Below, piece by piece: positions 13,497 to 22,206 of a stretch of 26,827 nt of DNA. The first letter of the stretch is position 1. Each line of letters begins with the position of its first letter. The DNA is from an uncultured Dorea sp. (GTDB lineage: Bacteria > Bacillota > Clostridia > Lachnospirales > Lachnospiraceae). The translations under genes and the position numbers were made by a program. The notes under the pieces are model-generated. The model saw nothing but the letters and a program-made list of their open reading frames with translations. It searched no databases and had not been told where the DNA came from. Where the stretch lies: the NCBI GenBank assembly GCA_900543415.1, contig UQRE01000032.1, forward strand, positions 1 to 26,827. The letters are read 5' to 3'.

Positions 13497-13988
13497 ATGG
13501 AAAATCAGAAACAGCGCGTATATGACGCACTCGATAAATTGAAAATTAAATATGAAGTTGTAGAGCATGAACCGGTACATACGATGGAAGATATGGACAG
13601 ACTGGGATTGCCGGAAAAAGGAACTTTGTGCAAAAACTTATTTTTAAGAGACTCCAAAGGTAAAAGACATTTTCTCGTAACTTGCGAGGAGAGCAAAAAG
13701 GTGGATTTGAAAGCACTTGGAAGACAGCTCGGCGGAGGTAATTTGAGCTTTGCATCCGAAGAGCGGCTTGAAAAATATCTGGGATTGAAGCAGGGAAGTG
13801 TATCCCCATTCGGTCTTATGAATGATACGGATCATGCAGTAGAATTTTTCATTGATAAGGATCTTAGCAAATGCAAGAGTCTTGGAATCCATCCGTTGGA
13901 AAATACAGCAACTGTATTTTTGTCCTATAAGGATCTGGATAAATTTTTGTGGGATCTGGACGTTGATGTTGTGAAGATCCGACTGTAA
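13497..13988 (+). CDS. ProX/YbaK-type prolyl-tRNA editing protein (misacylated tRNA deacylase)
   Basis: The 163-aa protein is a stand-alone homologue of the prolyl-tRNA synthetase insertion domain (PrdX/ProXp group), which hydrolyses mischarged tRNA-Pro, typically Ala-tRNA-Pro. The N-terminal YEVVEHEPVHTMEDM and GTLCKNLFLRD are characteristic; K46 is in the position of the catalytic Lys of this superfamily. The rest includes KRHFLVTCEESKKVDLKAL, GSVSPFGLMND and IHPLENTATVFLS. ATG 13497 is preferred to the upstream in-frame ATG at 13473, because AAGGAG (13483-13488) is eight bases before it. It is followed closely by the CPBP protease gene (25 nt). Editing specificity within the family is inferred. 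Confidence 0.88.
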   Translation: MENQKQRVYDALDKLKIKYEVVEHEPVHTMEDMDRLGLPEKGTLCKNLFLRDSKGKRHFLVTCEESKKVDLKALGRQLGGGNLSFASEERLEKYLGLKQGSVSPFGLMNDTDHAVEFFIDKDLSKCKSLGIHPLENTATVFLSYKDLDKFLWDLDVDVVKIRL

Positions 13989-14013
13989 TTAAGGAATAGT
14001 AAAGAGGATAATT

Positions 14014-14970
14014 ATGGAAGAACAGAATAAACAGACTGCGGGAATGGCATATCCTGACAGTCCGGGAAAACAGTTTTGGCATATTTGGGGACCGCTGATC
14101 ATTAAGATGGGAATTGGGTTTATTATTTCCAGCATTGCGGCGTCCATCTTCGGTGTGTATTATCTGTGCAGACATTATGGGATTAATGCGGAAGTGCTTG
14201 CTGATGCAAGGCAGATGCAGATTATTTCAGAACGTTTTATGCGAGATTCAATGGAACTGGCACAGACGATCAGTTTGAAATTTTACGATTACACAACGCT
14301 GGTGGACGGTGTTGCGTCACTTATCACAATTCCTGTGATGTGGTTTATGTTTCACAGGGATCGTGTGCGAGAAAGAAGAGTCGGATATGTCCCGAACAAA
14401 AAGGCTCCGCTTTGGAAATATGTGGCAGTCATTATTATGGGAATCGCACTTTGCGTGGCAATGAATAACCTAATTTTAATTGGCAATTTTTCTAGCATTA
14501 GTGAGGAATATGAGGCGCTTATGGAGGCGATTTACTCCGCCCCTGTGCCAATTCAAGTGTTAAGCCTTGGAATTTTGGCGCCGATTTGTGAAGAACTTGT
14601 GTTTCGTGGTTTGATCTTTAGGAGAATCCGTATGAGAACCACGTATTTTCAAGCTGCCTTTCATTCAGCCCTTGTATTCGGGATTATGCACATGAATCTG
14701 ATTCAGATGTTTTACGGATTCTTCCTTGGCTTTGTTTTTGCTTATGCCTACGAAAAATATGGTTCTGTGAAAGCGCCGATTGCAGCTCATGTGGCAGCGA
14801 ATCTGGTATCGGTATTTGGCACAAATTATAATTGGTTTGGGTGGATGATGGAAGACCCGATGAGAATCGGCGTAATCACGGTAATCTGTGCGACAGCGGC
14901 AGCTACAATGTTTGTTTTCATGCAGAGAATCGAGGAAAAACCGGACAAGATAATGTTACAGAATTGTTAA
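14014..14970 (+). CDS. CPBP family intramembrane metalloprotease (CAAX protease/Abi type)
   Basis: A 318-aa multi-pass membrane protein with all CPBP motifs: E193-E194-x3-R198 (EELVFRG), FGIMH with H226, and H259-x3-N263 (HVAAN). These place two Glu and two His in the membrane as a zinc-type active site, as in Rce1/CAAX proteases. About seven to eight hydrophobic helices are visible, with a cytosolic-looking charged loop (HRDRVRERR) in the middle. Bacterial members process or protect against peptides such as bacteriocins or act in signalling. No bacteriocin or peptide gene lies nearby, so the substrate is unknown. Start ATG 14014 follows AAAGAGGA. Confidence 0.9.
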   Translation: MEEQNKQTAGMAYPDSPGKQFWHIWGPLIIKMGIGFIISSIAASIFGVYYLCRHYGINAEVLADARQMQIISERFMRDSMELAQTISLKFYDYTTLVDGVASLITIPVMWFMFHRDRVRERRVGYVPNKKAPLWKYVAVIIMGIALCVAMNNLILIGNFSSISEEYEALMEAIYSAPVPIQVLSLGILAPICEELVFRGLIFRRIRMRTTYFQAAFHSALVFGIMHMNLIQMFYGFFLGFVFAYAYEKYGSVKAPIAAHVAANLVSVFGTNYNWFGWMMEDPMRIGVITVICATAAATMFVFMQRIEEKPDKIMLQNC

Positions 14971-14976
14971 AAGTTG

Positions 14977-15005
14977 TTGCAAAAATGTTGTCTGTAGTAT
15001 ATAAT
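14977..15005 (+). promoter_or_regulatory. Promoter of the first NlpC/P60 gene
   Basis: TTGCAA (14977-14982), a 17-nt spacer and a perfect TATAAT (15000-15005) precede a leader of roughly 45 nt and the ATG at 15059. Confidence 0.8.
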
Positions 15006-15058
15006 TACTCTTGATAAAGGTTTACTATGTCAAAAAACTTGTAAAAAGGATGAATAGA

Positions 15059-16147
15059 ATGAAGAAATTTAGTACAAAATTGTTAGCGGCAGTAGTGACA
15101 AGTTCACTGATTGTGACACCGGTTATGGCTGCACCATCAACAGAGAGTATAGAACAGGAGAAAGCGGCAGCACAAAGTGAAGCCGCATCTTTGAGAGCTC
15201 AGTTAACAGAAGTGGTAACTCAGATCAACCAGATCGAAGAAGACCTGACAGAAAAAGGTGAGCAGATCATTCAGACAACTGCTGATCTTGCGGAGGCAGA
15301 AGAGACTGAGAAACAGCAGTATGAAGATATGAAACTCCGTATTAAGTATATGTACGAGCAAGGCAATGGAAGTGCGGTAGAAGCGTTAGTTACTTCCGAA
15401 AATTTTTCTGATCTTGTGAATAAAGCAGAGTATGTACAGAATGTACACGACTATGACAGAGAGAAACTGGCTGAATATGTAGCAACGAAAGAACAGGTTG
15501 CTGAGCTTAAGACAAGTCTGGAAGAAGAGCAGAAAGATTTGGAAGAGAAGGAAGCTCAGTTTACAGAGAAGCAGGAAAGCTTAAATACAATGATCTCCTC
15601 CAAGGAAGCGGAGATTGCCGATCTTGATGCAGAGCTTCAGGAGATTGCGGCCGAGGCGGCCCGTCAGCAGGAAGAAGAACGCCGGGCGCAGGAAGCAGCC
15701 AATAACAGAAATAATAATAGCAGTAATAATAATGGTGGAAACAGTAGCGGTGGTAATAAAGGAAATGGTGGAAACAGTAGCGGTGGTAATAAAGGAAATG
15801 GTGGAAACAGTAGTGGTTCCAGCAGCAGTTACGTTCCGGGAGATGCAGTATCACGTGCCCAGTCAGCACTTGGAAAACCATATGTATGGGGAGCTGTTGG
15901 ACCGAATGCTTTTGACTGTTCCGGATTGGTTGGTTTCTGCCTGACAGGCAAGTATAAACGTACTTATACATCAAGCTCCTTTGCGGGACTTCCGGAAGTC
16001 AGTGATCCAAGACCGGGAGATGTATGTTATAGACCGGGGCATGTAGGAATTTATGTAGGTAATGGTCAGATGATCCATGCACCACATACTGGTTCTGTAG
16101 TAAAATATGCAAGTGTTCCAAGTAATATGATTATTGTTCGCCCATAG
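15059..16147 (+). CDS. Secreted coiled-coil NlpC/P60 peptidoglycan hydrolase (PcsB-like), copy 1
   Basis: A 362-aa exported cell-wall hydrolase. A signal peptide (MKKFSTKLLAAVVTSSLIVT, cleavage probable at VMA-AP) is followed by an Ala/Glu/Gln-rich coiled coil to about residue 215, including LRIKYMYEQG and DLVNKAEYVQNVHDYDREKL. Then comes a Gly/Asn/Ser linker with 11-residue repeats, and a C-terminal NlpC/P60 domain with the Cys in FDCSGL and His in RPGHVGIYVG and MIHAPHTG. The architecture matches PcsB/CwlO-type enzymes in which the coiled coil, controlled by FtsEX-like partners, gates a gamma-D-Glu-diamino acid endopeptidase; that mechanism is inference. ATG 15059 is eight bases after AAAAGGA; upstream in-frame starts are rejected for spacing. 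It is paralogous to the next gene and has its own terminator. Confidence 0.92.
   Translation: MKKFSTKLLAAVVTSSLIVTPVMAAPSTESIEQEKAAAQSEAASLRAQLTEVVTQINQIEEDLTEKGEQIIQTTADLAEAEETEKQQYEDMKLRIKYMYEQGNGSAVEALVTSENFSDLVNKAEYVQNVHDYDREKLAEYVATKEQVAELKTSLEEEQKDLEEKEAQFTEKQESLNTMISSKEAEIADLDAELQEIAAEAARQQEEERRAQEAANNRNNNSSNNNGGNSSGGNKGNGGNSSGGNKGNGGNSSGSSSSYVPGDAVSRAQSALGKPYVWGAVGPNAFDCSGLVGFCLTGKYKRTYTSSSFAGLPEVSDPRPGDVCYRPGHVGIYVGNGQMIHAPHTGSVVKYASVPSNMIIVRP
15734..15815 (+). repeat. 33-nt tandem direct repeat encoding the Gly/Asn/Ser linker
   Basis: Two identical 33-nt units (15734-15766 and 15767-15799) and a third partial unit with one change (15800-15815) encode GGNSSGGNKGN. Identity at the DNA level, including third positions, points to recent slippage, so linker length may vary between strains. 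Confidence 0.9.
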
Positions 16148-16178
16148 GGAGAAATGAATTAAATACAAGAAATATATG

Positions 16179-16207
16179 ATGGCAGTCTTTTGAGACTGCC
16201 ATTTTTT
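16179..16207 (+). terminator. Intrinsic terminator after NlpC/P60 copy 1
   Basis: ATGGCAGTCT (16179-16188) pairs perfectly with AGACTGCCAT (16193-16202) around a TTTG loop, followed directly by a run of T. Confidence 0.9.
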
Positions 16208-16232
16208 GGATGGAAAAAAGTATTGAAAATTG

Positions 16233-16262
16233 TTGAAGTTTGTTGTATGCTGAATTTATAAT
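16233..16262 (+). promoter_or_regulatory. Promoter of the second NlpC/P60 gene
   Basis: TTGAAG (16233-16238), an 18-nt spacer and TATAAT (16257-16262) lie downstream of the previous terminator and 50 nt before the ATG at 16312. The two paralogues are therefore separate transcription units. Confidence 0.7.
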
Positions 16263-16311
16263 ATGTGGGGCGTATGAGGGAGATTTATAATTGATAAGGA
16301 TGGGTGATAAC

Positions 16312-17553
16312 ATGAAGAGACGATTGTTGCAGACGCTCATCACTTGTGTTGTGATGAGCTCTTTAATTGTAGTTCCTGTTTGTGCTTCTCCGACAGAGGA
16401 TAAAGAGACTCTGGAAGCAAAGAAAAGTGAGGCTGAAGCGCAGGCTGCCAGTGTAAATGAGGAGCTGGTTTCACTTCTTGTGGATTTTAACGCTTTAAAA
16501 CAGGATATGGCAACGCAGGAAGATCGTATTGCACAGGCAGAGACTGATCTTGCGAAGGCAAAGGAAGAAGAAGAAAAACAATATGAAGATATGAAGCTTC
16601 GTATTAAATATATGTATGAACAGGGCGATGCTACCTTTTTTGAGACAATGGTAGACTCTTCTTCTTATGCAGATCTTGTTAATAAGGCAGAATATGTGAA
16701 GAATGTTCACGATTATGACAGAGATAAGTTAAATGAATATGTAGAGACCAAGAACGAAGTACAGACATTAAAAACTGAATTGGAAAGCGGACAGGCAGAG
16801 ATGGAGTCTATGGCATCGGAGATGGAGACGCAGAAATCCAATCTGGAAGGAACGCTTACCGAGATGAAGAGCCAGATTGCAGATTTTGATGCTCAGCTTG
16901 CACAGGCAGAGGAAGAAGCTCAAGTTCAGCTCGAGGAGCTGACGGAAGAGTCGGATACGTCAGCTAATGTTACAGATACTTCATCGGATAACAATAGCCA
17001 GTCATCCAACAATCAAAGTACAAGTTCCAAGCCATCCGGTAATCAAGGCGGTAATCAGAACAATGGCAATCAAGGAGGTAACGGCAACAGTGGAAATAAT
17101 AGTGGGAATAGTTCCACGTCCAAGCCTTCGAATGATACAAAACCATCTAAGCCATCCGGAGGAAACGAAAGTTCCACATCTAAGCCGAGCAATGCATCCC
17201 TAGGACAGCAGATTGCAAATAAAGGGTTGGAATATGTAGGATATCCTTATAAGATGGGTGGAAATAGTCTGACTAATGGAATCGATTGTTCGGGGTTTGT
17301 TCAGCAGATACATAAAAAATTTGGCATATCCACACCTAGGACATCAGGTGCAATTCGAGGTGGAGGTAAATCTGTGAGTGTATCTAACATGCTCCCGGGA
17401 GATGTAGTATGCTATAGTGGTCATGTGGCAATCTATATTGGAAATAATAAGATTGTGCATGCGTCCAACAGTGCACCTTATCCGAGGGGCGGAATTAAGA
17501 CAACTTCTCCTGCGGATTACAGAACAATCCTTGCGGTTCGCCGTTATTGGTAG
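16312..17553 (+). CDS. Secreted coiled-coil NlpC/P60 peptidoglycan hydrolase (PcsB-like), copy 2
   Basis: A 413-aa paralogue of the preceding gene. A signal peptide (MKRRLLQTLITCVVMSSLIV, probable cleavage near CAS-PT) is followed by a coiled coil that shares KQYEDMKLRIKYMYEQG and VNKAEYVKNVHDYDRDKL with copy 1. A longer Ser/Asn/Gly/Lys/Pro linker (about residues 225-300, with SKPSG-type repeats) leads to NlpC/P60. Active-site positions are IDCSGFVQ, SGHVAIYIG and IVHASNS; PRTSGAIRGGG precedes them. The two copies differ most in linker and active-site loops, suggesting different muropeptide preference (inference). ATG 16312 was chosen because GGGTGAT stands just before it and the signal peptide begins there; the TTG at 16291 is unlikely. 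Confidence 0.92.
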   Translation: MKRRLLQTLITCVVMSSLIVVPVCASPTEDKETLEAKKSEAEAQAASVNEELVSLLVDFNALKQDMATQEDRIAQAETDLAKAKEEEEKQYEDMKLRIKYMYEQGDATFFETMVDSSSYADLVNKAEYVKNVHDYDRDKLNEYVETKNEVQTLKTELESGQAEMESMASEMETQKSNLEGTLTEMKSQIADFDAQLAQAEEEAQVQLEELTEESDTSANVTDTSSDNNSQSSNNQSTSSKPSGNQGGNQNNGNQGGNGNSGNNSGNSSTSKPSNDTKPSKPSGGNESSTSKPSNASLGQQIANKGLEYVGYPYKMGGNSLTNGIDCSGFVQQIHKKFGISTPRTSGAIRGGGKSVSVSNMLPGDVVCYSGHVAIYIGNNKIVHASNSAPYPRGGIKTTSPADYRTILAVRRYW

Positions 17554-17593
17554 GTGTTTGTCTGGAAGGTATCTATAAAAAATAAAGAAAATC

Positions 17594-17627
17594 AAAGGGA
17601 AGTTTTGAAAAAGGCTTTCCTTTTTTT
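17594..17627 (+). terminator. Intrinsic terminator after NlpC/P60 copy 2
   Basis: AAAGGGAAG (17594-17602) pairs with CTTTCCTTT (17615-17623), one G.T pair, and is continued by a T-tract to 17627. Confidence 0.8.
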
Positions 17628-17674
17628 GTGTTTTCTGAGAGAATAGAGAAGGATTAGGAAAGAAAGGAAAAGTC

Positions 17675-18451
17675 ATGGAAGCATATACAAATTTTGCAGA
17701 GGTTTATGATACATTCATGGACAACGTCCCGTATGAACAGTGGGCAGCCTATATAAAAGAAACCTTAAAAGAAGATGGAATTGCAGACGGGCTTGTGCTC
17801 GAGTTAGGGTGTGGAACCGGAAGCATGACAGAGCGATTGGCAGAGGTAGGATACGATATGATCGGAGTGGATAATTCAGCAGATATGCTGGAGATCGCCC
17901 TTGACAAGCGTGAGAAAAGCGGACAGGATATTTTATATCTTCTTCAGGACATGCGGGAATTTGAACTATATGGAACCGTTCGGGCAATCATCAGTGCCTG
18001 TGATTGTGTAAATTACGTGACAGAGGATGAGGAACTTCTTCAAATGTTCCGGCTTGTGAATAACTATCTGGACCCGGAAGGTCTCTTTTTGTTTGATTTC
18101 AATACCCGATACAAATATGAAACAGTGCTTGGCGAGCAGGTGATAGCAGAGGACCGGGAAGACTGCAGTTTTATTTGGGATAATTATTATGATCAGGAAG
18201 AACAAATCAATGAATATGAACTGACTCTTTTTGTAAAGTGCAGACAAGAGGAGGATTTATATCGAAAATATCAGGAAGTCCATTTTCAGCGGGCATATAC
18301 CCTGGAGGAGATAAAGACATTAATTGAGAAATCAGGATTAACATTTCTCAATGCCTATGATGATTATACGAGAGAGACTGCGACCGAAGAAAGTGAGAGA
18401 ATCGTAGTTGTTTGTCGGGAATGTGGAAAAGTTACAGAGAAAAAAGTATAG
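17675..18451 (+). CDS. Class I SAM-dependent methyltransferase (substrate unknown)
   Basis: A 258-aa Rossmann-fold methyltransferase. The N-terminal NFAEVYDTFM and YEQWAAYI match a common Firmicutes group that includes B. subtilis YqeM. VLELGCGTGSMT (about residues 41-52) is motif I, GVDNSADML motif II, QDMREF motif III, and CDCVNYV the motif IV region, followed by the typical LDPEGLFLFDFNT. The C-terminus ends in a Cys-containing RIVVVCRECGK. ATG 17675 follows AAAGGAAAAG. It is followed 36 nt later by hslO. The cognate substrate (small molecule or tRNA) is not known for the group. Confidence 0.88.
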   Translation: MEAYTNFAEVYDTFMDNVPYEQWAAYIKETLKEDGIADGLVLELGCGTGSMTERLAEVGYDMIGVDNSADMLEIALDKREKSGQDILYLLQDMREFELYGTVRAIISACDCVNYVTEDEELLQMFRLVNNYLDPEGLFLFDFNTRYKYETVLGEQVIAEDREDCSFIWDNYYDQEEQINEYELTLFVKCRQEEDLYRKYQEVHFQRAYTLEEIKTLIEKSGLTFLNAYDDYTRETATEESERIVVVCRECGKVTEKKV

Positions 18452-18487
18452 AGAAAGAAGAAAACTGAGAAGAAAGAGGTTGTTAGA

Positions 18488-19363
18488 ATGAAGGATTATA
18501 TTGTAAGAGCAACAGCGGCAGGAGGTCAGGTGCGGGCTTTTGCCGCGGTGACAAAAGATACAGTAGAAGAAGCAAGAAAGCATCATGAGACAAGCCCGGT
18601 GGCAACAGCGGCACTTGGAAGGCTTCTGACAGCGGGAGCTTTAATGGGAAGCATGATGAAAAATGAAACCGATATGCTGACTCTGCAGGTGCGTGGAGAC
18701 GGCCCGCTTGGCGGAATCACGGTAACTGCGGACAGTAAGGCGAATGTCAAAGGATATGTGGAGCATCCGGAAATAATCCTTCCTGCGAAAAACGGGAAAT
18801 TAGATGTGGGAGGCGCAGTCGGTATCGGTCTTTTACAGGTGATCAAAGATATGGGGTTAAAAGAACCGTATGTAGGACAGACGATTTTGGTGAGCAGTGA
18901 GATTGCAGAAGATCTGACGTATTATTTTGCAAATTCGGAACAGGTTCCATCTTCAGTTGGTCTCGGAGTGCTGATGGAAAAGGATAATACAGTGAAGACA
19001 GCCGGAGGATTCATCATTCAAATGATGCCGTTTGCCGAGGAAAAGACAATTGCACAGATTGAAGAGAATCTGAAAAATGTGACTTCTGTGACTAGTTTGT
19101 TGGAGAAAGGATATACACCGGAGAATCTGCTGGAAGTACTTCTTGGCAATACAGGGCTTGAGATTACAGATACCATTCCGACACAATTTTACTGCAACTG
19201 TTCCAAGGAGCGTGTAGAGCAGGCGATTGTCAGCATTGGGAGAAAAGAGATTCAGAAAATGATTGAAGACGGTGAAACGATCGAAGTGAAATGTCATTTC
19301 TGTAACAGTGCTTATCATTATACGGTAGAGGATCTGAAGGCGATTATAAAAAGAAGCAAATAA
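18488..19363 (+). CDS. hslO: Redox-regulated chaperone Hsp33
   Basis: At 291 aa this is a normal-length Hsp33, a holdase switched on by oxidative unfolding when a zinc centre is oxidised. The N-terminal domain starts DYIVRATAAGGQVRAFAA and includes LTLQVRGDGPLGGI and the linker region. The C-terminal zinc site is complete with C236-x-C238 and C269-x-x-C272. ATG 18488 follows GAAAGAGGT. The nadE gene follows 35 nt downstream without a terminator, so a methyltransferase-hslO-nadE transcript is likely. Confidence 0.97.
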   Translation: MKDYIVRATAAGGQVRAFAAVTKDTVEEARKHHETSPVATAALGRLLTAGALMGSMMKNETDMLTLQVRGDGPLGGITVTADSKANVKGYVEHPEIILPAKNGKLDVGGAVGIGLLQVIKDMGLKEPYVGQTILVSSEIAEDLTYYFANSEQVPSSVGLGVLMEKDNTVKTAGGFIIQMMPFAEEKTIAQIEENLKNVTSVTSLLEKGYTPENLLEVLLGNTGLEITDTIPTQFYCNCSKERVEQAIVSIGRKEIQKMIEDGETIEVKCHFCNSAYHYTVEDLKAIIKRSK

Positions 19364-19398
19364 TAAGGTGAAATGTAAGGGAAATGGAGGCGGATGCC

Positions 19399-21312
19399 AT
19401 GAGACATGGTTTTGTAAAGATTGCAGCAGCTACGCCGGATATCCGGGTTGCGGATGTGGCTTATAATGTAGAACAGATAAAAAAACAGATGGATGAAGCG
19501 GATGAACAGGGCGCAAAAGTGGTTGTTTTCCCGGAACTTTGTTTGACAGGATATACCTGTGGCGATCTCTTTGGACAGGAAATCCTGTTGAAGGCAGTGA
19601 AGGAAGGGTTAAAGGAGTTAACAGAGTATACGAAAGAAAAAGACGGACTTTATTTTGTGGGGGCTCCGGCAGAGGTTGAAGGAAAACTTTATAATGTGGC
19701 AGCGGCAATGAATCAAGGACGTCTATTGGGGTTGACTACGAAAAGTTTCCTTCCGAATTACGGAGAGTTTTACGAGATGAGACAATTCACTCAAGGTCCC
19801 CGGAAGGCGAGAACGGTGCTCTATGGCGGAAGAGAAGTTCCTTTTGGACCACAGCTTTTATTTGCGGCACAGCAAATGGAAGAACTGGTAGTTTCCGCAG
19901 AAGTATGTGAAGATGTCTGGTGTCCGGTACCGCCAAGTATTGAGGCGGCAAGAGAAGGTGCAGTTCTGATCGCGAATTGCTCTGCCAGTGATGAAACTAT
20001 TGGAAAGGCTTCTTATCGGCGCAGTCTGATTGAAGGGCAGTCTGCAAGACTGATCTGTGGCTACATTTACGCAAATGCAGGAGAAGGGGAGTCTACAACG
20101 GATCTTGTATTTGGCGGACATAATGTGATTGCTGAGAATGGTACGGTGTTAGAAGAGAGCAGCCGGTATGAAAATGGGGTGATCTACACAGAGATTGATG
20201 TGAGACGTCTTGTATCTGAGCGGAGAAAAAATACAACCTTCCGCATGAAAGAAGAACAGACATTGCTTCGGATTCCTTTTGATATCACAATAGAAAAAAC
20301 ACTGCTTACAAGATCAATTTCCTCGCGTCCGTTTGTACCGCAGCAACAGGAAGAAAGGGCAAGAAGATGTGAAGAGATCCTGACTATCCAGGCAATGGGA
20401 CTTAAGAAACGTCTTGCTCATACGAATGCCAAAAGTGCAGTTGTTGGCATTTCCGGAGGACTTGATTCCACACTGGCTCTTTTAGTGACAGCAAAAGCTT
20501 TTGATGCACTGGGGCTTGACAGATCAGGAATTACAGCAGTGACGATGCCTTGTTTTGGAACTACAGACCGCACGTATAAGAATGCCTGCAAAATGTCCAT
20601 AAAACTTGGAGCGGAACTTCGGGAAGTTCCCCTTGCTAAGTCAGTGGAGCAGCATTTTATTGATATTGGCCATGATATCAATGATCACAGTGTTACTTAT
20701 GAGAATGCGCAGGCAAGAGAACGGACACAGGTGTTGATGGATATTGCAAATCAAACCGGAGGTCTGGTGATCGGTACCGGAGATATGTCTGAACTTGCTC
20801 TTGGATGGGCTACTTACAACGGAGATCATATGTCTATGTATGGAGTAAATGCCTCCGTGCCTAAAACACTGGTTCGTCATCTGGTACATTATTATGCAGA
20901 TACGTGTGAAGATCAGGAATTAAAGGATGTGCTGTACGATGTGCTCGATACGCCGGTGAGCCCGGAACTCCTCCCGCCAAAGGACGGAGAGATTGCGCAG
21001 AAGACCGAAGATCTTGTAGGACCTTATGAACTTCACGATTTCTATCTCTATTATGTGCTTCGCTTCGGTTATGAACCAGAGAAGATCTATCGATTGGCAA
21101 AGATTGCCTTTGACGGTGAATACGATAATGAGACAATGAAGAAATGGCTCCGTACGTTTTATTGGAGATTTTTCAGTCAGCAGTTCAAACGTTCCTGTCT
21201 TCCGGATGGACCGAAGGTGGGAACAGTGGCATTATCTCCAAGGGGAGACTTCCGTATGCCAAGCGACGCCTGTGCGACTGTTTGGTTAAATGATGTAGAA
21301 AAGCTTTCATAG
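19399..21312 (+). CDS. nadE: Glutamine-dependent NAD+ synthetase
   Basis: A 637-aa two-domain enzyme making NAD+ from deamido-NAD, ATP and glutamine. The N-terminal nitrilase-type glutaminase has the triad E46 (FPELCLTGYT), K115 (TTKSFLPNYGEFYE) and C170 (AEVCEDVW), close to the positions in the Mycobacterium enzyme. The C-terminal synthetase has the PP-loop SGGLDS at residues 352-357, then GTGDMSELALGW and YGVNASVPKTLV. Ammonia passes through an internal tunnel in this family. I chose ATG 19399, because TGGAGG is eight bases upstream and homologous text begins at HGFVKIAAATP; the ATG at 19384 overlaps that ribosome site. It ends just before a strong terminator. Confidence 0.96.
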   Translation: MRHGFVKIAAATPDIRVADVAYNVEQIKKQMDEADEQGAKVVVFPELCLTGYTCGDLFGQEILLKAVKEGLKELTEYTKEKDGLYFVGAPAEVEGKLYNVAAAMNQGRLLGLTTKSFLPNYGEFYEMRQFTQGPRKARTVLYGGREVPFGPQLLFAAQQMEELVVSAEVCEDVWCPVPPSIEAAREGAVLIANCSASDETIGKASYRRSLIEGQSARLICGYIYANAGEGESTTDLVFGGHNVIAENGTVLEESSRYENGVIYTEIDVRRLVSERRKNTTFRMKEEQTLLRIPFDITIEKTLLTRSISSRPFVPQQQEERARRCEEILTIQAMGLKKRLAHTNAKSAVVGISGGLDSTLALLVTAKAFDALGLDRSGITAVTMPCFGTTDRTYKNACKMSIKLGAELREVPLAKSVEQHFIDIGHDINDHSVTYENAQARERTQVLMDIANQTGGLVIGTGDMSELALGWATYNGDHMSMYGVNASVPKTLVRHLVHYYADTCEDQELKDVLYDVLDTPVSPELLPPKDGEIAQKTEDLVGPYELHDFYLYYVLRFGYEPEKIYRLAKIAFDGEYDNETMKKWLRTFYWRFFSQQFKRSCLPDGPKVGTVALSPRGDFRMPSDACATVWLNDVEKLS

Positions 21313-21330
21313 AAGAAAAGAAAACAAAAA

Positions 21331-21369
21331 GGGGATGGTTTTTCAAAAACCGTCCCCATAAGTTTTTTC
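21331..21369. terminator. Bidirectional intrinsic terminator between nadE and the S1 gene
   Basis: GGGGATGGTTTT (21331-21342) pairs with AAAACCGTCCCC (21346-21357), one T.G pair, almost no loop. T-rich exits occur on both strands: AGTTTTTT on plus, CTTTTTGTTTTC on minus. It serves both convergent genes. Confidence 0.9.
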
Positions 21370-21380
21370 GGAAACTGAAA

Positions 21381-22061
21381 TTATAATTGAATGTTTTTAA
21401 ACAGATCTCCGAGACTTGTACCGATATTCTCGGCTTTCGGAATTTCGACCTTTTCCTCCGGCTCTTCCTGTACTTCTCCCAGTGCCTTTATACTGAGGCT
21501 GATCTTACCATCTTTGATTCCGATGACTTTCACAGTGACTTCATCACCTACATTTAACACATCTTTTGGAGATTTGATTCTCTTCTGGCTGATCTGTGAA
21601 ATGTGTACCAGACCGGACAGATTATCTTCCAGAGTAATAAATGCACCATAGGTCTGTAAGCTTTCAACAGTGCCGGTAAGAACGCTGCCAATCTTAATAC
21701 TTGCAATCTTTGCTTCGCGTTGTTTTTCTTCTTTCTCTTTTAAGAGTTCTCTTGCAGATAATACGAGACGGTTATTTGCCTGATCTACGTCGATGACCTG
21801 CACTTCAATGTCTTTGAGAAGATAAGACTCCAAATCTTCAATATAAGACAGAGATAATCTGGAAGCCGGGATAAATCCGCGCAGTCCCTCTACCATTGCA
21901 ATGGCGCCGCCATTTACGATTCCTTCAACTTTTACAGGGAGTACCGTGCCTTTTTCCATATATGAAGAAACTACGTTCCAAGGGTTGGCATCGTCAAAAT
22001 GTTCTTCGTAATCGGCCATTGTTTCTGTGTGTTCACTGTTTTGTAATAATTCTTCGCTCAT
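21381..22061 (-). CDS. RNA-binding protein with two S1 domains (short ribosomal S1-like)
   Basis: A 226-aa protein. After an acidic N-terminal segment (EHTETMADYEEHFDD) an S1-like domain covers about residues 36-104 (GTVLPVKVEGIVNGGAIAMV then EGLRGFIPAS...NRLVLSARE). A second, canonical S1 domain covers 123-192 (GSVLTGTVESLQTYGAFITL and HISQISQKRI, GKISLSIKAL). It resembles the truncated S1-like proteins of Firmicutes, which carry fewer repeats than the six-domain proteobacterial S1. The role is probably RNA or ribosome binding, but a true 30S position is not shown. ATG 22061 follows AAGGAAGG. Promoter evidence is an extended -10 at 22128-22136. Confidence 0.88.
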   Translation of the reverse strand: MSEELLQNSEHTETMADYEEHFDDANPWNVVSSYMEKGTVLPVKVEGIVNGGAIAMVEGLRGFIPASRLSLSYIEDLESYLLKDIEVQVIDVDQANNRLVLSARELLKEKEEKQREAKIASIKIGSVLTGTVESLQTYGAFITLEDNLSGLVHISQISQKRIKSPKDVLNVGDEVTVKVIGIKDGKISLSIKALGEVQEEPEEKVEIPKAENIGTSLGDLFKNIQL

Positions 22062-22127
22062 AGTTTGATTCCTTCCTTATCCTTGATATGCATGCTGATT
22101 TTCCGATGAATTTTGGAAACTAACTTT

Positions 22128-22136
22128 AGTATAACA
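22128..22136 (-). promoter_or_regulatory. Extended -10 promoter of the S1-domain gene
   Basis: On the minus strand TGTTATACT reads as TGn plus TATACT (5/6). No good -35 box is seen. It lies 67 nt before the ATG. Confidence 0.5.
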
Positions 22137-22206
22137 CAAATTTATAGTTGACGAAACCGCAAAAAAATGGCACTCTTACTATTAGAATATGAATAGGAGA
22201 AGGATT

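Noticed and set aside
14014..14970. CPBP protease as part of a bacteriocin or phage-defence cluster
   Set aside because: No peptide precursor, transporter or defence gene lies beside it; the neighbours are tRNA-quality and cell-wall genes.
15734..15815. Short direct repeats that could suggest a CRISPR array
   Set aside because: The units are contiguous with no spacers, in frame, and encode a Gly/Asn/Ser linker.
15615..15944. Plus-strand open frame inside NlpC/P60 copy 1
   Set aside because: Shadow frame created by the repeated linker; no start signals and biased composition.
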